DNA of 64,000 nucleotides from Actimicrobium sp047621345 (GTDB taxonomy: Bacteria; Pseudomonadota; Gammaproteobacteria; Burkholderiales; Burkholderiaceae_D). Numbering within the stretch: the stretch's first letter is position 1; every line of letters begins with the position of its first letter. The position numbers and the translations under genes were made by a program. This document shows, one piece after another, positions 8,835 to 17,740 of this stretch. The notes under the pieces are model-generated. The model searched no databases. It was not told the DNA's origin and saw nothing but the letters and a program-made list of their open reading frames with translations. Location of the stretch: assembly GCA_047621345.1 (NCBI GenBank), contig JBLHLW010000007.1, positions 1 through 64,000 of the forward strand. Direction: 5' to 3'.

Positions 8835-10325
8835 ATGAAACCATCTATTTTTAGTAAACGAAGAATCTACTCGCTGGTTGCCAATGTTGCATTTGCATTG
8901 AGTGTTCATGCACTGATGGTCGTGCCTGCCACTGCGGCGACTTCGGTAGTGGGACTGCCGGATTTTACTGATATGGTAGAAAAAGTCGGTCCGTCGGTAG
9001 TCAATATTCGCACGACAGAAAAAGTCAAGTCTGCGTCTAACGGTCCTGGTGCAGGGGCCGATGACGAAGAAATGCAGGAGTTTTTCAAGCGTTTCTTTGG
9101 TGTTCCGGTTCCTCCTCGGCAACAGCAGCCGGATCAACCGTCACGCCCAAAACGTCCTGGGGCTCCGCAACCAGATGAGGAAGTATCACGTGGAGTTGGC
9201 TCTGGATTTATTATTTCTGCCGATGGCTACGTGATGACGAATGCCCACGTTGTTGAGGGCGCCGACGAGGTTTACGTCACGCTAACTGACAAGCGTGAAT
9301 TCAAAGCCAAGATCATTGGGTCTGATAAGCGAACTGATGTGGCTTTGGTCAAGATCGAGGGCGTCAGTCTTCCGAGGTTGTCGATGGGAGACTCAAGCAA
9401 GGTCAGAGTAGGTGAATGGGTCATCGCTATTGGTTCACCATTCGGCCTCGCCAACACCGTTACGGCGGGTATTGTTTCTGCCAAGTCACGTGATACAGGC
9501 GACTATCTCCCATTGATACAGACTGATGTCGCGGTCAATCCAGGTAACTCCGGTGGTCCTTTAATTAACATGCGTGGTGAGGTCATTGGTATCAATTCGC
9601 AGATATACAGTAGATCGGGCGGATACATGGGTATCTCATTTGCCGTCCCTATCGACGAAGCCATGCGTGTTTCTGATCAGCTGAAGCAATCCGGGAAAGT
9701 AATACGCGGACGCATTGGCGTGCAGATCGGTGAACTGACGAAGGATGTTGCGGAGTCCCTTGGGTTAGCCAAAGCGCAGGGCGCGCTAGTGCAGAGAGTG
9801 GAATCGGCTGGGCCTGCCGAAAAGGCAGGCGTTGAAGCAGGGGACATTATTCTCAAATTCAATGGGGTCAATATTGATCGCTCCAGTGATTTGCCGCGGC
9901 TCGTTGGCGGCACAAAGCCGGGAAGCAGCTCAGTGCTCACTATATGGCGAAAAGGGGCAAGCCGCGATCTCAAAGTGACAGTGGCTGAAATGGAGCCGGA
10001 AAAAGTAGCCAAGCGTGAAGATAAAAAACCTAAAGCCGAACAAGCTGCGAATGCACTTGGTCTCTTGCTCAGTGACCTGACCGACGCGCAAAAGAAAGAG
10101 CTCAAGGTAGAGGGTGGGGTGGTTATCGACGGAGCTGAAGGAGCTGCTTTACGGGCAGGGTTGCGCGCTGGCGACGTCGTTCTGAGACTGAATAATACGG
10201 ATGTTAAGGATGCCAAGCAGTTTGCGGGCTTGGTTGCCAAGCTTGACGCAAAAAAAATGGCTGTGCTTCTAGTTCGCCGTGGTGATGCATCCCAGTTCGT
10301 ACCCATTCGTCCAGGCACGCAATAG
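8835..10325 (+). CDS. mucD: Periplasmic serine endoprotease DegP/MucD
   Basis: The 496-residue HtrA-type protease degrades misfolded envelope proteins. After a signal peptide ending ATAA, the trypsin-like domain shows His138 (TNAHVVEGA), Asp168 (KRTDVALVKI) and Ser239 (NPGNSGGPLIN). Two PDZ domains follow at about residues 275-370 and 390-490. The ATG at 8835 is chosen because an upstream TTG would lie inside rseB and place 25 extra residues before the signal peptide. Its position in the rpoE operon matches mucD of Pseudomonas and Burkholderia. Confidence 0.95.
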   Translation: MKPSIFSKRRIYSLVANVAFALSVHALMVVPATAATSVVGLPDFTDMVEKVGPSVVNIRTTEKVKSASNGPGAGADDEEMQEFFKRFFGVPVPPRQQQPDQPSRPKRPGAPQPDEEVSRGVGSGFIISADGYVMTNAHVVEGADEVYVTLTDKREFKAKIIGSDKRTDVALVKIEGVSLPRLSMGDSSKVRVGEWVIAIGSPFGLANTVTAGIVSAKSRDTGDYLPLIQTDVAVNPGNSGGPLINMRGEVIGINSQIYSRSGGYMGISFAVPIDEAMRVSDQLKQSGKVIRGRIGVQIGELTKDVAESLGLAKAQGALVQRVESAGPAEKAGVEAGDIILKFNGVNIDRSSDLPRLVGGTKPGSSSVLTIWRKGASRDLKVTVAEMEPEKVAKREDKKPKAEQAANALGLLLSDLTDAQKKELKVEGGVVIDGAEGAALRAGLRAGDVVLRLNNTDVKDAKQFAGLVAKLDAKKMAVLLVRRGDASQFVPIRPGTQ

Positions 10326-10343
10326 TATTGCAGCCCTCGCTTG

Positions 10344-10373
10344 GACTGCTACCGGTTTGGTAGCAGTCTCTTT
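10344..10373 (+). terminator. Hairpin after mucD
   Basis: A perfect 10-bp stem, GACTGCTACC and GGTAGCAGTC, closes a 5-base loop and is followed by TCTTT. The T tract is short, so it may act as a weak terminator or an mRNA-stabilising stem between mucD and the glutaredoxin-like gene. Confidence 0.5.
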
Positions 10374-10396
10374 CCACTTTTAGCTGGTTCTGCTTG

Positions 10397-10651
10397 ATGC
10401 ATTTCACTTTATATTCTCGTAGTTACTGCCACCTGTGTGATGACATGTTGACGGCTTTGAAAGCGCAGCTCGGTGCGATACCTGCAAGTATCCGTGTCCT
10501 CGATGTTGATGACGACCCCGCGCTACTGGCGATATACGACGAATTGGTGCCTGTATTAAAAGGAAGTTACGGCGATGGAGCTGATAGCGACCTTGGACAT
10601 TATTTTTTGGATGTTGATCGATTGTCTCGTTTTATAGCAGCATCCCCATAA
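10397..10651 (+). CDS. Glutaredoxin family protein (DUF836-like)
   Basis: This 84-residue protein has the thioredoxin-fold start FTLYSRSYCHLCDDML with a CHLC redox pair at positions 11-14 and a downstream VPVLKG (cis-Pro) region. Small proteins of this type sit between mucD and lepA in many beta-proteobacteria. They are presumed thiol-disulfide exchangers, without an established substrate. The ATG at 10397 is used; a TTG one codon earlier is possible. No clear Shine-Dalgarno was seen. Confidence 0.8.
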   Translation: MHFTLYSRSYCHLCDDMLTALKAQLGAIPASIRVLDVDDDPALLAIYDELVPVLKGSYGDGADSDLGHYFLDVDRLSRFIAASP

Positions 10652-10662
10652 ACATATTATTT

Positions 10663-10775
10663 TTAAACAGCTCTGGCATGCTGCCACCAAAGATTGCTTC
10701 TGGTGGCGCATCGTTATCAGCAGGGATTTCACGGGCTTTCCCCTCTGGAATCCGGTAAGATGCGGAGCTGTTTAA
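10663..10775 (+). promoter_or_regulatory. Nested inverted repeats upstream of lepA
   Basis: TTAAACAGCTC at 10663 pairs perfectly with GAGCTGTTTAA at 10765, enclosing a second hairpin (GCCACCA at 10683 with TGGTGGC at 10701). The element lies between the glutaredoxin-like gene and a terminator hairpin just before lepA. It could be a structured leader or a leftover repeat; no known riboswitch class was recognised. Confidence 0.4.
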
Positions 10776-10786
10776 CCTCCTGAAAC

Positions 10787-10832
10787 AAGGCGCTCGCCTG
10801 AGGAACATATCCTCGCTCGGAGCGCCTTTTTT
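10787..10832 (+). terminator. Terminator-like hairpin before lepA
   Basis: AAGGCGCTC and GAGCGCCTT form a 9-bp stem followed by a T run ending 18 bases before the lepA ATG. It should stop transcription from the rpoE-mucD side, or act as an attenuator if lepA transcripts start upstream of it. Confidence 0.65.
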
Positions 10833-10850
10833 GTAATCGCGCTCTAGTCC

Positions 10851-12644
10851 ATGAACAACATTCGCAATTTCTCTATCATCGCCCATATCGATCACGGTAA
10901 ATCAACACTCGCTGACCGCATTATTCAATTGTGCGGCGGCCTGTCAGACCGAGAAATGGAGGCACAGGTGCTCGATTCCATGGATATCGAGCGTGAGCGT
11001 GGGATCACCATCAAGGCCCAAACTGCGGCGTTGTCCTACAAAGCGCGCGACGGCCAAATTTACAATCTCAACCTCATCGATACTCCGGGTCACGTGGACT
11101 TCAGTTATGAAGTGAGTCGTTCCCTGTCGGCGTGTGAAGGAGCCTTACTTGTTGTCGATGCTTCGCAAGGTGTCGAGGCTCAGACAGTGGCAAATTGTTA
11201 TACGGCGCTTGATCTCGGTGTTGAAGTTGTTCCGGTTCTCAACAAGATTGATTTACCGTCGGCCGATCCTGACAATGCCATTGCAGAAATCGAGGAAGTC
11301 ATTGGAATTGATGCCTCGGAAGCAGTACATTGCTCGGCAAAAAGTGGACTTGGTGTTCAAGATGTGCTGGAGTCGCTGATTGTCAAGGTTCCACCGCCAA
11401 AGGGGGATCCTGCTGCGCCACTTCAGGCTTTACTGGTTGATTCTTGGTTCGATAATTACGTTGGCGTCGTCATGCTTGTGCGAGTTTTTAATGGCACGTT
11501 GCGCGCTAAGGACAAGATACTACTGATGGCAAATGGCTCCGTTCATTTGACCGAAAGCGTCGGCGTATTCACGCCGAAGTCAGTGACCAGGGAGACCATC
11601 TCTGCTGGGCAAGTAGGTTTTATCATCGCCGGTATCAAGGAACTCAAGGCAGCCAAGGTTGGTGACACGATCACACTTGCAAGTCGTCCTGCGGCGGAGC
11701 CTTTGCCCGGTTTTAAGGAAGTGCAGCCACAAGTTTTTGCAGGTTTGTTTCCAGTGGAAGCTAATCAATATGACGCCTTACGTGATTCACTTGAGAAATT
11801 GAAGTTGAATGATGCCGCACTGCAGTACGAGCCGGAAGTCTCACAAGCATTGGGCTTTGGTTTCCGGTGTGGATTTCTTGGTCTATTGCATATGGAGATT
11901 GTTCAGGAGCGTCTCGAACGTGAGTTCGATATGGACCTCATCACCACTGCGCCAACGGTTATTTACGAAGTGGTATTGCGTGACGGGACGCTATTGATGG
12001 TCGATAATCCGTCGAAAATGCCAGACCCCTCACGGATAGAGGAAGTGCGCGAGCCGATTGTGACGGTTAATTTGTACATGCCACAAGAGTACGTTGGAGC
12101 GGTCATCACGTTGTGCACGGGCAAGCGCGGTATGCAGATCGACATGAATTATCATGGCAAGCAAGTCAAGTTGACCTATGAAATGCCTATGGCCGAAATC
12201 GTGCTTGACTTTTTTGACAAGCTCAAGTCGACGTCGCGTGGCTATGCATCGATGGACTATGAGTTCAAGGAATATCGCTCGGCTGATGTGGTCAAGGTCG
12301 ACATGCTGATTAATAGCGAGAAAGTTGATGCGCTGGCGATTATCGTTCACCGCAGTAATAGCAATTACCGCGGCCGCGCCGTGGCTGCAAAAATGCGGGA
12401 ATTGATTCCACGCCAGATGTTCGATGTGGCCATCCAGGCAGCGATTGGCGCAAATATTATTTCGCGAGAAAACGTCAAGGCGTTGCGTAAAAACGTATTG
12501 GCAAAATGTTACGGCGGTGATATCAGTCGTAAGCGCAAGCTGCTCGAAAAGCAAAAGGCCGGTAAGAAGCGAATGAAACAAGTTGGTTCGGTTGAGATAC
12601 CGCAAGAAGCATTTTTGGCAATTCTACAAGTGGACGACAAATGA
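10851..12644 (+). CDS. lepA: Elongation factor 4 (LepA)
   Basis: This 597-residue translational GTPase begins NNIRNFSIIAHIDHGKSTLA, the LepA start, with the P-loop HIDHGKST, switch motif RERGITI, DTPGHVD and NKIDLP. The C-terminal domain characteristic of EF4 (replacing EF-G domain IV) is present, ending AFLAILQVDDK. EF4 acts on ribosomes and affects initiation or back-translocation; its exact role is debated. No good Shine-Dalgarno is visible before the ATG. The stop overlaps lepB in an ATGA. Confidence 0.97.
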   Translation: MNNIRNFSIIAHIDHGKSTLADRIIQLCGGLSDREMEAQVLDSMDIERERGITIKAQTAALSYKARDGQIYNLNLIDTPGHVDFSYEVSRSLSACEGALLVVDASQGVEAQTVANCYTALDLGVEVVPVLNKIDLPSADPDNAIAEIEEVIGIDASEAVHCSAKSGLGVQDVLESLIVKVPPPKGDPAAPLQALLVDSWFDNYVGVVMLVRVFNGTLRAKDKILLMANGSVHLTESVGVFTPKSVTRETISAGQVGFIIAGIKELKAAKVGDTITLASRPAAEPLPGFKEVQPQVFAGLFPVEANQYDALRDSLEKLKLNDAALQYEPEVSQALGFGFRCGFLGLLHMEIVQERLEREFDMDLITTAPTVIYEVVLRDGTLLMVDNPSKMPDPSRIEEVREPIVTVNLYMPQEYVGAVITLCTGKRGMQIDMNYHGKQVKLTYEMPMAEIVLDFFDKLKSTSRGYASMDYEFKEYRSADVVKVDMLINSEKVDALAIIVHRSNSNYRGRAVAAKMRELIPRQMFDVAIQAAIGANIISRENVKALRKNVLAKCYGGDISRKRKLLEKQKAGKKRMKQVGSVEIPQEAFLAILQVDDK

Positions 12645-13552
12645 ACTTCCAGGTAATTTTTGGTAATTTTGCACTAATTCTTTTTGTTTTGACCGTGATT
12701 TCTGGGGTGATCTGGTTTCTGGATGTGTTTTACCTTGCGAAACAACGCCGTATCAAGGCTGACGTTGCACTTGGAGAGTTCGATGCACGTAACGCCAAAC
12801 TGCAGGCAGAAGGCATTAAATTAGAGGCTTCAGGCCGACAGGCGCTGGAAGCAGGTATCTTGCGTCAGCCAACATGGGTTGAGTACTCGGGTAGTTTTTT
12901 TCCGGTAATCGCGCTGGTTTTTGTTCTTCGATCGTTCTTGTATGAGCCTTTCAAGATACCCTCGCCGTCGATGGTGCCGACCCTGCTCGTTGGGGACTTG
13001 ATTCTGGTGAATAAATTTGCCTACGGTATTCGCTTGCCACTCATCAACAAGAAAATCATCGAGATTAATGACCCGCAGCGCGGCGATGTGATGGTGTTTA
13101 AGTACCCGAAAGATATGTCATTGGATTACATCAAGCGTGTAGTTGGTACTCCTGGTGATCGCGTGGTGTATAAAAATAAGCGACTGATCGTTAATGGGGC
13201 TCCGGTTTCGTATGCGCCATTGCCAGATTACCTGGACGAGGAGCGGTTGACCTACTCCAAGCAGTATGTTGAGACCTTCGGCACCGTGGATCATAAAATA
13301 CTGAATAACCCCCAAGCTCCTAACGAGCTAAACAACATCGATAATTTTCCGATGCGCGAAGCGTGTACCTATAACTCTGAGGGGTTCGCTTGCACTGTGC
13401 CTGCTGGACATTACTTTATGATGGGGGATAATCGGGATAATAGCGCCGACAGTCGCTACTGGGGGTTTGTGCCGGACAGGAATATTGTTGGAAAAGCGTT
13501 TTATGTCTGGATGAATCTTGGTAACCTCAAGCGGATAGGTGGCATTCACTAG
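12641..13552 (+). CDS. lepB: Signal peptidase I
   Basis: This 303-residue inner-membrane serine protease removes signal peptides from exported proteins. It has a first membrane span at residues 8-30, a charged cytoplasmic loop, a second span near 85-99 and a periplasmic catalytic domain. The Ser/Lys dyad is Ser110 (IPSPSMVPTL) and Lys165 (YIKRVVGTPGD); the later box GDNRDNSADSRYWG is also present. It is translationally coupled to lepA, as in most proteobacteria. Confidence 0.96.
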   Translation: MNFQVIFGNFALILFVLTVISGVIWFLDVFYLAKQRRIKADVALGEFDARNAKLQAEGIKLEASGRQALEAGILRQPTWVEYSGSFFPVIALVFVLRSFLYEPFKIPSPSMVPTLLVGDLILVNKFAYGIRLPLINKKIIEINDPQRGDVMVFKYPKDMSLDYIKRVVGTPGDRVVYKNKRLIVNGAPVSYAPLPDYLDEERLTYSKQYVETFGTVDHKILNNPQAPNELNNIDNFPMREACTYNSEGFACTVPAGHYFMMGDNRDNSADSRYWGFVPDRNIVGKAFYVWMNLGNLKRIGGIH

Positions 13553-13581
13553 ATCAACCATACTGACGACAGGAGTAGCGT

Positions 13582-13965
13582 ATGCAAAAAAAGTCATCGA
13601 TACGGCAGCGGGGCATGACGCTGATCTCTCTAGTGGTGATTTTGATGCTGGTCGGGGTGGTTGTTGTACTTGGACTAAAAGTGGTGCCCACTGCAATCGA
13701 ATTCATGTCGATCAAAAAGGCAATCGCAGTTGCGAAAGCTACAGGAACAAGTCCGATGGAGATTCGTGCAGCGTTCGATCGTCAGGCCAATGTTGGGTAC
13801 ATTGAGTCGATATCCAGCAAAGATCTGGATATAGTAAAAGACGGTGATCAGATAGATATTAACGTGGCATATCAGAAAAAGATTCCGTTGATTGGTCCTA
13901 CCTGGCTCTTAATTGATTATTCGGCGACGACTGTGAAGGCCGCCGCGAGGAAACCGGCGGCTTAA
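13582..13965 (+). CDS. DUF4845 membrane protein
   Basis: This 127-residue protein has one N-terminal membrane span (LISLVVILMLVGVVVVLGL) preceded by QRGMTL, reminiscent of a type IV pilin-like start, then a small soluble domain with IDINVAYQKKIPLIG. Proteins of the DUF4845 family occupy exactly this slot between lepB and rnc in beta- and gamma-proteobacteria. Function is unknown. AGGAG precedes the ATG. The conserved neighbourhood suggests a housekeeping link to protein export or RNA processing, but that is inference. Confidence 0.85.
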   Translation: MQKKSSIRQRGMTLISLVVILMLVGVVVVLGLKVVPTAIEFMSIKKAIAVAKATGTSPMEIRAAFDRQANVGYIESISSKDLDIVKDGDQIDINVAYQKKIPLIGPTWLLIDYSATTVKAAARKPAA

Positions 13966-13974
13966 CCCGGTGTT

Positions 13975-14934
13975 GTGCGCACTGAAATGGATTGTATGCT
14001 TCTGGAAGATAGACTCGCTTATTGGTTTAAAGATGCTTCTTTGCTGCAGCAGGCGCTGACGCATCGCAGCCACAGCATCGCTCATAATGAACGGCTGGAA
14101 TTTTTAGGCGACTCGATACTGAACTGTGTGATCGCCTCATTGCTGTACGAACGCTACAGCAAGATCGATGAGGGTGACCTTTCTCGACTGCGGGCCAATT
14201 TGGTCAAGCAACAAGCGTTGTACGAGATTGCACAGAGATTAGAAATTTCTCAATTCCTGCACCTTGGCGAGGGTGAACTCAAATCGGGAGGTTTTCGGCG
14301 GCCATCCATTCTGGCGGACACGCTGGAAGCGCTGTTCGGAGCGATTTTTCTGGACGCTGGTTTTAATGCCGCGCGAGACGTAATTCGTTCACTGTACATT
14401 CCCATTCTGGATACGGTCGATCCGAAGACGCTTGGCAAGGATGCTAAAACGTTGTTGCAGGAATATTTACAAGGTAAAAAGATCGCTCTGCCGCAGTACA
14501 ACGTGGTGGCAACCCACGGTGCGGCACATAATCAGGAATTCGAGATTGAATGTCTGGTTCCCAAGTTTGATATTAAGGTATTTGGTACGGGGGGTAGCCG
14601 CCGCGCAGGTGAACAGGCAGCGGCACAATGCGCTCTTGATCTACTGCAATTTAATCCGCCAAAAGGGGGAGGCGCTCCGCGCAAGATCAAGCCGCGCGCG
14701 GCACAATTGAAGTTGAGTGGAATTGCCACGATTCAGACTGACCTCGCTACTGCCCCGAGTACGGCCTTGGCATCATCCCGTCTCCCTTCGCCAGACATCG
14801 ACACCGATACAAAAAAAATGGCGAGCAAGGTGGAAATCTCCGCTGAGCCCGCGAATAACGTTGTTGTAGAGGGGCTAGAAACACCCTCTGAAACTGCCTA
14901 CTCCATCTCTGTTACCCAATCGAAAATAGCATGA
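13975..14934 (+). CDS. rnc: Ribonuclease III
   Basis: This endoribonuclease cleaves double-stranded RNA in rRNA and mRNA maturation. The signature NERLEFLGDSILN and the acidic cluster DTLEALFGAIFLD define the catalytic domain; the double-stranded RNA-binding domain spans about residues 155-228, ending in RRAGEQAAAQCALDLL. About 85 residues of Ala/Ser/Pro-rich tail follow, beyond the usual 220-250 length. Start is uncertain: GTG 13975 is listed, but ATG 13987 or 13996 would fit homologues equally well. The stop overlaps era in an ATGA. Confidence 0.94.
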   Translation: MRTEMDCMLLEDRLAYWFKDASLLQQALTHRSHSIAHNERLEFLGDSILNCVIASLLYERYSKIDEGDLSRLRANLVKQQALYEIAQRLEISQFLHLGEGELKSGGFRRPSILADTLEALFGAIFLDAGFNAARDVIRSLYIPILDTVDPKTLGKDAKTLLQEYLQGKKIALPQYNVVATHGAAHNQEFEIECLVPKFDIKVFGTGGSRRAGEQAAAQCALDLLQFNPPKGGGAPRKIKPRAAQLKLSGIATIQTDLATAPSTALASSRLPSPDIDTDTKKMASKVEISAEPANNVVVEGLETPSETAYSISVTQSKIA

Positions 14935-15833
14935 CTGAATCAGCAACAACCCCGAATTTCCGCTGCGGCTATATCGCTATCGTCGGTCGACCTAACGTCG
15001 GCAAGTCGACCTTGATGAATGCGCTAATAGGTGCAAAAGTCAGCATCACGTCGCGCAAGGCGCAAACTACGCGGCACCGTATTACAGGCATTCAGACTGT
15101 AGAAGATACGCAGTTCATTTATGTCGATACACCTGGCTTCCAGACCAAGCATGCCAACGCACTCAACAAGACGTTAAACAAGACCGTCGCCAATACACTG
15201 ACCTCTGCTGATGTCATCCTGTTCCTGATTGAGGCGGGTACTTTTGGACCAGCGGATCAGCAAGTACTCGACTTAATTCCGGATTCGGTGCCTTGTATCC
15301 TGGTGATCAACAAGTCTGACCGGGTCAAGGACAAGGCAGTGTTGCTGCCGTTCGCGCAAGAAATTGCTTCAAAGCATGATTTTGCGGCGGTCGTTCCGGT
15401 ATCGGCGACACTGCGCTTCCAGCTCGATGGCCTCCAAAAAGAGACGCGGCGCTTCTTGCCTGAAAATCCTCCGGAGTTCGGTCCTGATGACATCACTGAT
15501 CGCAGCGAGAAATTTCTTGCTGCTGAGATCATCCGTGAAAAAGTTTTCCGTTTCGTTGGCGATGAACTGCCTTATACGAGTACGGTCTTGATCGAGAAAT
15601 TCGAACAGGAAGGTGATTTGAGGCGCGTTTTTGCTGCCATTTTGGTCGAACGATCCACGCATAAATCGATGCTGATCGGTCAGAAGGGCGCCCGTCTGAA
15701 GGAAATTTCTACGCAGTCCAGGCTGGATATGGCGCGTCTTTTCGGCGGTCCCGTGTATCTTGAAATATGGGTCAAGGTGAAATCCGGCTGGGCGGACAAT
15801 GAAGCGGGTCTGCGCGCTTACGGTTACGAATAA
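14931..15833 (+). CDS. era: GTPase Era
   Basis: This 300-residue GTPase helps assemble the 30S subunit by binding the 3' end of 16S rRNA. The P-loop GRPNVGKST is at 19-27, DTPG at 66-69 and NKSD at 127-130. The C-terminal KH domain contains SMLIGQKGARLKEI and ends with KVKSGWADNEAGLRAYGY. It is coupled to rnc by a 4-base overlap, the classic rnc-era arrangement, with recO following. Confidence 0.97.
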   Translation: MTESATTPNFRCGYIAIVGRPNVGKSTLMNALIGAKVSITSRKAQTTRHRITGIQTVEDTQFIYVDTPGFQTKHANALNKTLNKTVANTLTSADVILFLIEAGTFGPADQQVLDLIPDSVPCILVINKSDRVKDKAVLLPFAQEIASKHDFAAVVPVSATLRFQLDGLQKETRRFLPENPPEFGPDDITDRSEKFLAAEIIREKVFRFVGDELPYTSTVLIEKFEQEGDLRRVFAAILVERSTHKSMLIGQKGARLKEISTQSRLDMARLFGGPVYLEIWVKVKSGWADNEAGLRAYGYE

Positions 15834-15842
15834 GTCGACAGG

Positions 15843-16640
15843 GTGACCCGCGCAGCCGAGCAGCCTGATCTGCCTGTGGCCACGGCTAAGCCGCCGGCGC
15901 GGTCGTCCCGCTCGGCGGCTCCGGAAAAACTTCTGCGGATCTCCGGCCAGCCCGGTTTTGTGCTGCACAGTTATGCGCACAAGGAAACCAGCCTGATTAT
16001 TGATGCTTTTACCCGAGAGCATGGGCGTATTGCATTAGTTGCCAAAGGTGCCAAACGTCCTCATTCAGCATTACGCGGTGTGCTGCAAACGTTTCAGCCG
16101 TTGTCGTTGAGTTGGACAGGTAAATCCGAAATTCGGACGCTGACAGGTGCTGAATGGGTTGGCGGGCTGCTGCCATTGGAGAAGTCCGCCTTGTTGTGCG
16201 GTTTTTATCTTAATGAATTACTGATCAAGTTGATCGCGCGGGATGATCCCCATCCTGGACTGTTTGATTACTATGTCGCCGCGCTGAATCAACTGGCGCA
16301 CGGGGAAGCGGCACCAATTGTTTTGCGTAAATTTGAACTTCGTCTGATGAAGGAAACGGGCGTGGCGGCGGACCTTTCCCTGTGTTCGAGTACTGGTCAG
16401 CGCGTATTGCCGACCAGTAGCTACGTAGTTGATCCCGAGCGCGGCGCGAGACCGGCCCGGCAGTCTGATATCTGGCCGCGGGTAGTTGGTCAGACTTTGC
16501 TTGATATGGAGTGCGAAGAATACGCGGGCATGACGACGCAGAGCCAGAGTAAATTACTGATGCGTTTTCTTTTGGCGCATCAGCTCGGAGGCGTTCCCCT
16601 TAATACCAGGCAGATCCTGATCGATCTGACTCAGCTTTAG
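15843..16640 (+). CDS. recO: DNA repair protein RecO
   Basis: This 265-residue protein loads RecA on gapped single-stranded DNA together with RecR. The N-terminal OB-fold begins at about residue 36 (GFVLHSYAHKETSLIIDAFTRE) after an Ala/Pro-rich leader; the C-terminal helical part contains CGFYLNELLIKLI. The conserved zinc cysteines of some RecO proteins are not all present. A GTG start is used. Position between era and the pdxJ slot is conserved. Confidence 0.93.
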   Translation: MTRAAEQPDLPVATAKPPARSSRSAAPEKLLRISGQPGFVLHSYAHKETSLIIDAFTREHGRIALVAKGAKRPHSALRGVLQTFQPLSLSWTGKSEIRTLTGAEWVGGLLPLEKSALLCGFYLNELLIKLIARDDPHPGLFDYYVAALNQLAHGEAAPIVLRKFELRLMKETGVAADLSLCSSTGQRVLPTSSYVVDPERGARPARQSDIWPRVVGQTLLDMECEEYAGMTTQSQSKLLMRFLLAHQLGGVPLNTRQILIDLTQL

Positions 16641-16646
16641 GAATTA

Positions 16647-17339
16647 TTGACACTGATGAGTTATCTCAATCCGCATTCTACGGGGCCCGATTTTTGTGTC
16701 GACCTGATGCCGTTGGTTCGATTGCGCACCGATCGACCTGGGCCTGATCTGATTCAGGCTGCCCGTCTTGCCCAAGCCGCTGGTGCGGATGTAATCAGTC
16801 TGGTGGCAGGAGAGGTCTCCCCGGTCCTGCTCGAGGCGATTGCGTCAGCGTTGATGATTAAACTGCATGTGCGGCACCCGGTAGGGTGTCCGTTATTTGA
16901 ACAGGCGCTCAGCATACAACCGCAGCAGGTAGGTATGGCGATTCAGGATGCGAGCTCCGACAAGGCGCAGCAATTGCGCCTGCACAGGATCCTGCTGGAG
17001 GTCGCTATCGAGACATCTCTTGAACAAGTCCATGCAGCCCATGCCGCAGGCGCAAGCGCGATTGAGTTTGACGCAAGCAAGTACGGTAACCCAGCTGATG
17101 CTGGCGGCGCGGATGATGAGTTTGAACGACTGGCGACATGTTCTGCTGCAGCGACCCAACTCGGTATGCAGGTTCATATTGCCCATGGTCTCGATCTGAC
17201 CAACGTCGGTCGTCTTGCCTCGCTGGAAGATGTTAGCCAGATTCAGGTCGGTCAAGCCTTGCTGATTCGGGCAATTGCGGTCGGTTGGCAAGCGGCGGTC
17301 GGCGACATGAAAGCAATCCTCACCCAAGCACGTAGGTAA
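16647..17339 (+). CDS. Divergent PdxJ-like protein (pyridoxine 5'-phosphate synthase fold)
   Basis: The 230-residue product sits exactly where pdxJ lies in related genomes (recO-pdxJ-acpS) and aligns with PdxJ along its length: QAARLAQAAGADVISL, AAHAAGASAIEFDASKYGN, HIAHGLDLTNV and AVGDMKAILTQARR at the end. Key PdxJ elements are missing, however. NIDHVATLR is replaced by CVDLMPLVRLR, the REDRRHI active-site loop is absent, NLEMA has become IKLHV, and IGHAI is VGQAL. I infer that it is inactive as a PNP synthase or has changed function. TTG 16647 and ATG 16656 are both possible starts. Confidence 0.75.
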   Translation: MTLMSYLNPHSTGPDFCVDLMPLVRLRTDRPGPDLIQAARLAQAAGADVISLVAGEVSPVLLEAIASALMIKLHVRHPVGCPLFEQALSIQPQQVGMAIQDASSDKAQQLRLHRILLEVAIETSLEQVHAAHAAGASAIEFDASKYGNPADAGGADDEFERLATCSAAATQLGMQVHIAHGLDLTNVGRLASLEDVSQIQVGQALLIRAIAVGWQAAVGDMKAILTQARR

Positions 17340-17347
17340 CGGCAGCC

Positions 17348-17740
17348 ATGATTTACGGTATCGGTACCGACATCATTCGTATCAGCCGCATTGCTGCGGC
17401 GCTCAAGCGCCATGGTCCGAGATTTGCGCAGAAAATTCTCGGGGCCGAAGAAATGGAAAAATATCACCGGCGAGCAAGCATGTCCGAACTGCGTGGTCTG
17501 AGCTTTCTGGCGACACGTTTTGCGGCGAAAGAAGCGTTTTCGAAAGCCATCGGTCTGGGAATGAGGATGCCGATGACTTGGCGCGCGATGCAGGTGTTGA
17601 ACGATTCAAATGGCAAACCGGTCGTTTTGTGCAGCGGCACATTGGCCGCGTTCATGACGCAGCATGACCTGATCGCCCAGGTCTCGATTACCGATGAAAC
17701 CGACTATGCGGTCGCTTTCGTCATTGTGGAGAAAAAATGA
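17348..17740 (+). CDS. acpS: Holo-ACP synthase
   Basis: This 130-residue enzyme transfers 4'-phosphopantetheine from CoA to Ser37-type serines of acyl carrier protein. The metal-binding residues are Asp8 in GIGTDII and Glu62 in FAAKEAFSKAIG. The substrate ACP is encoded earlier in this window. Its stop overlaps nagZ in an ATGA. Length is normal for the AcpS family. Confidence 0.96.
   Translation: MIYGIGTDIIRISRIAAALKRHGPRFAQKILGAEEMEKYHRRASMSELRGLSFLATRFAAKEAFSKAIGLGMRMPMTWRAMQVLNDSNGKPVVLCSGTLAAFMTQHDLIAQVSITDETDYAVAFVIVEKK

Noticed and set aside
10632..10895. An 87-codon minus-strand frame across the lepA leader
   Set aside because: It overlaps the structured leader, the terminator and the lepA start, and has no domain.
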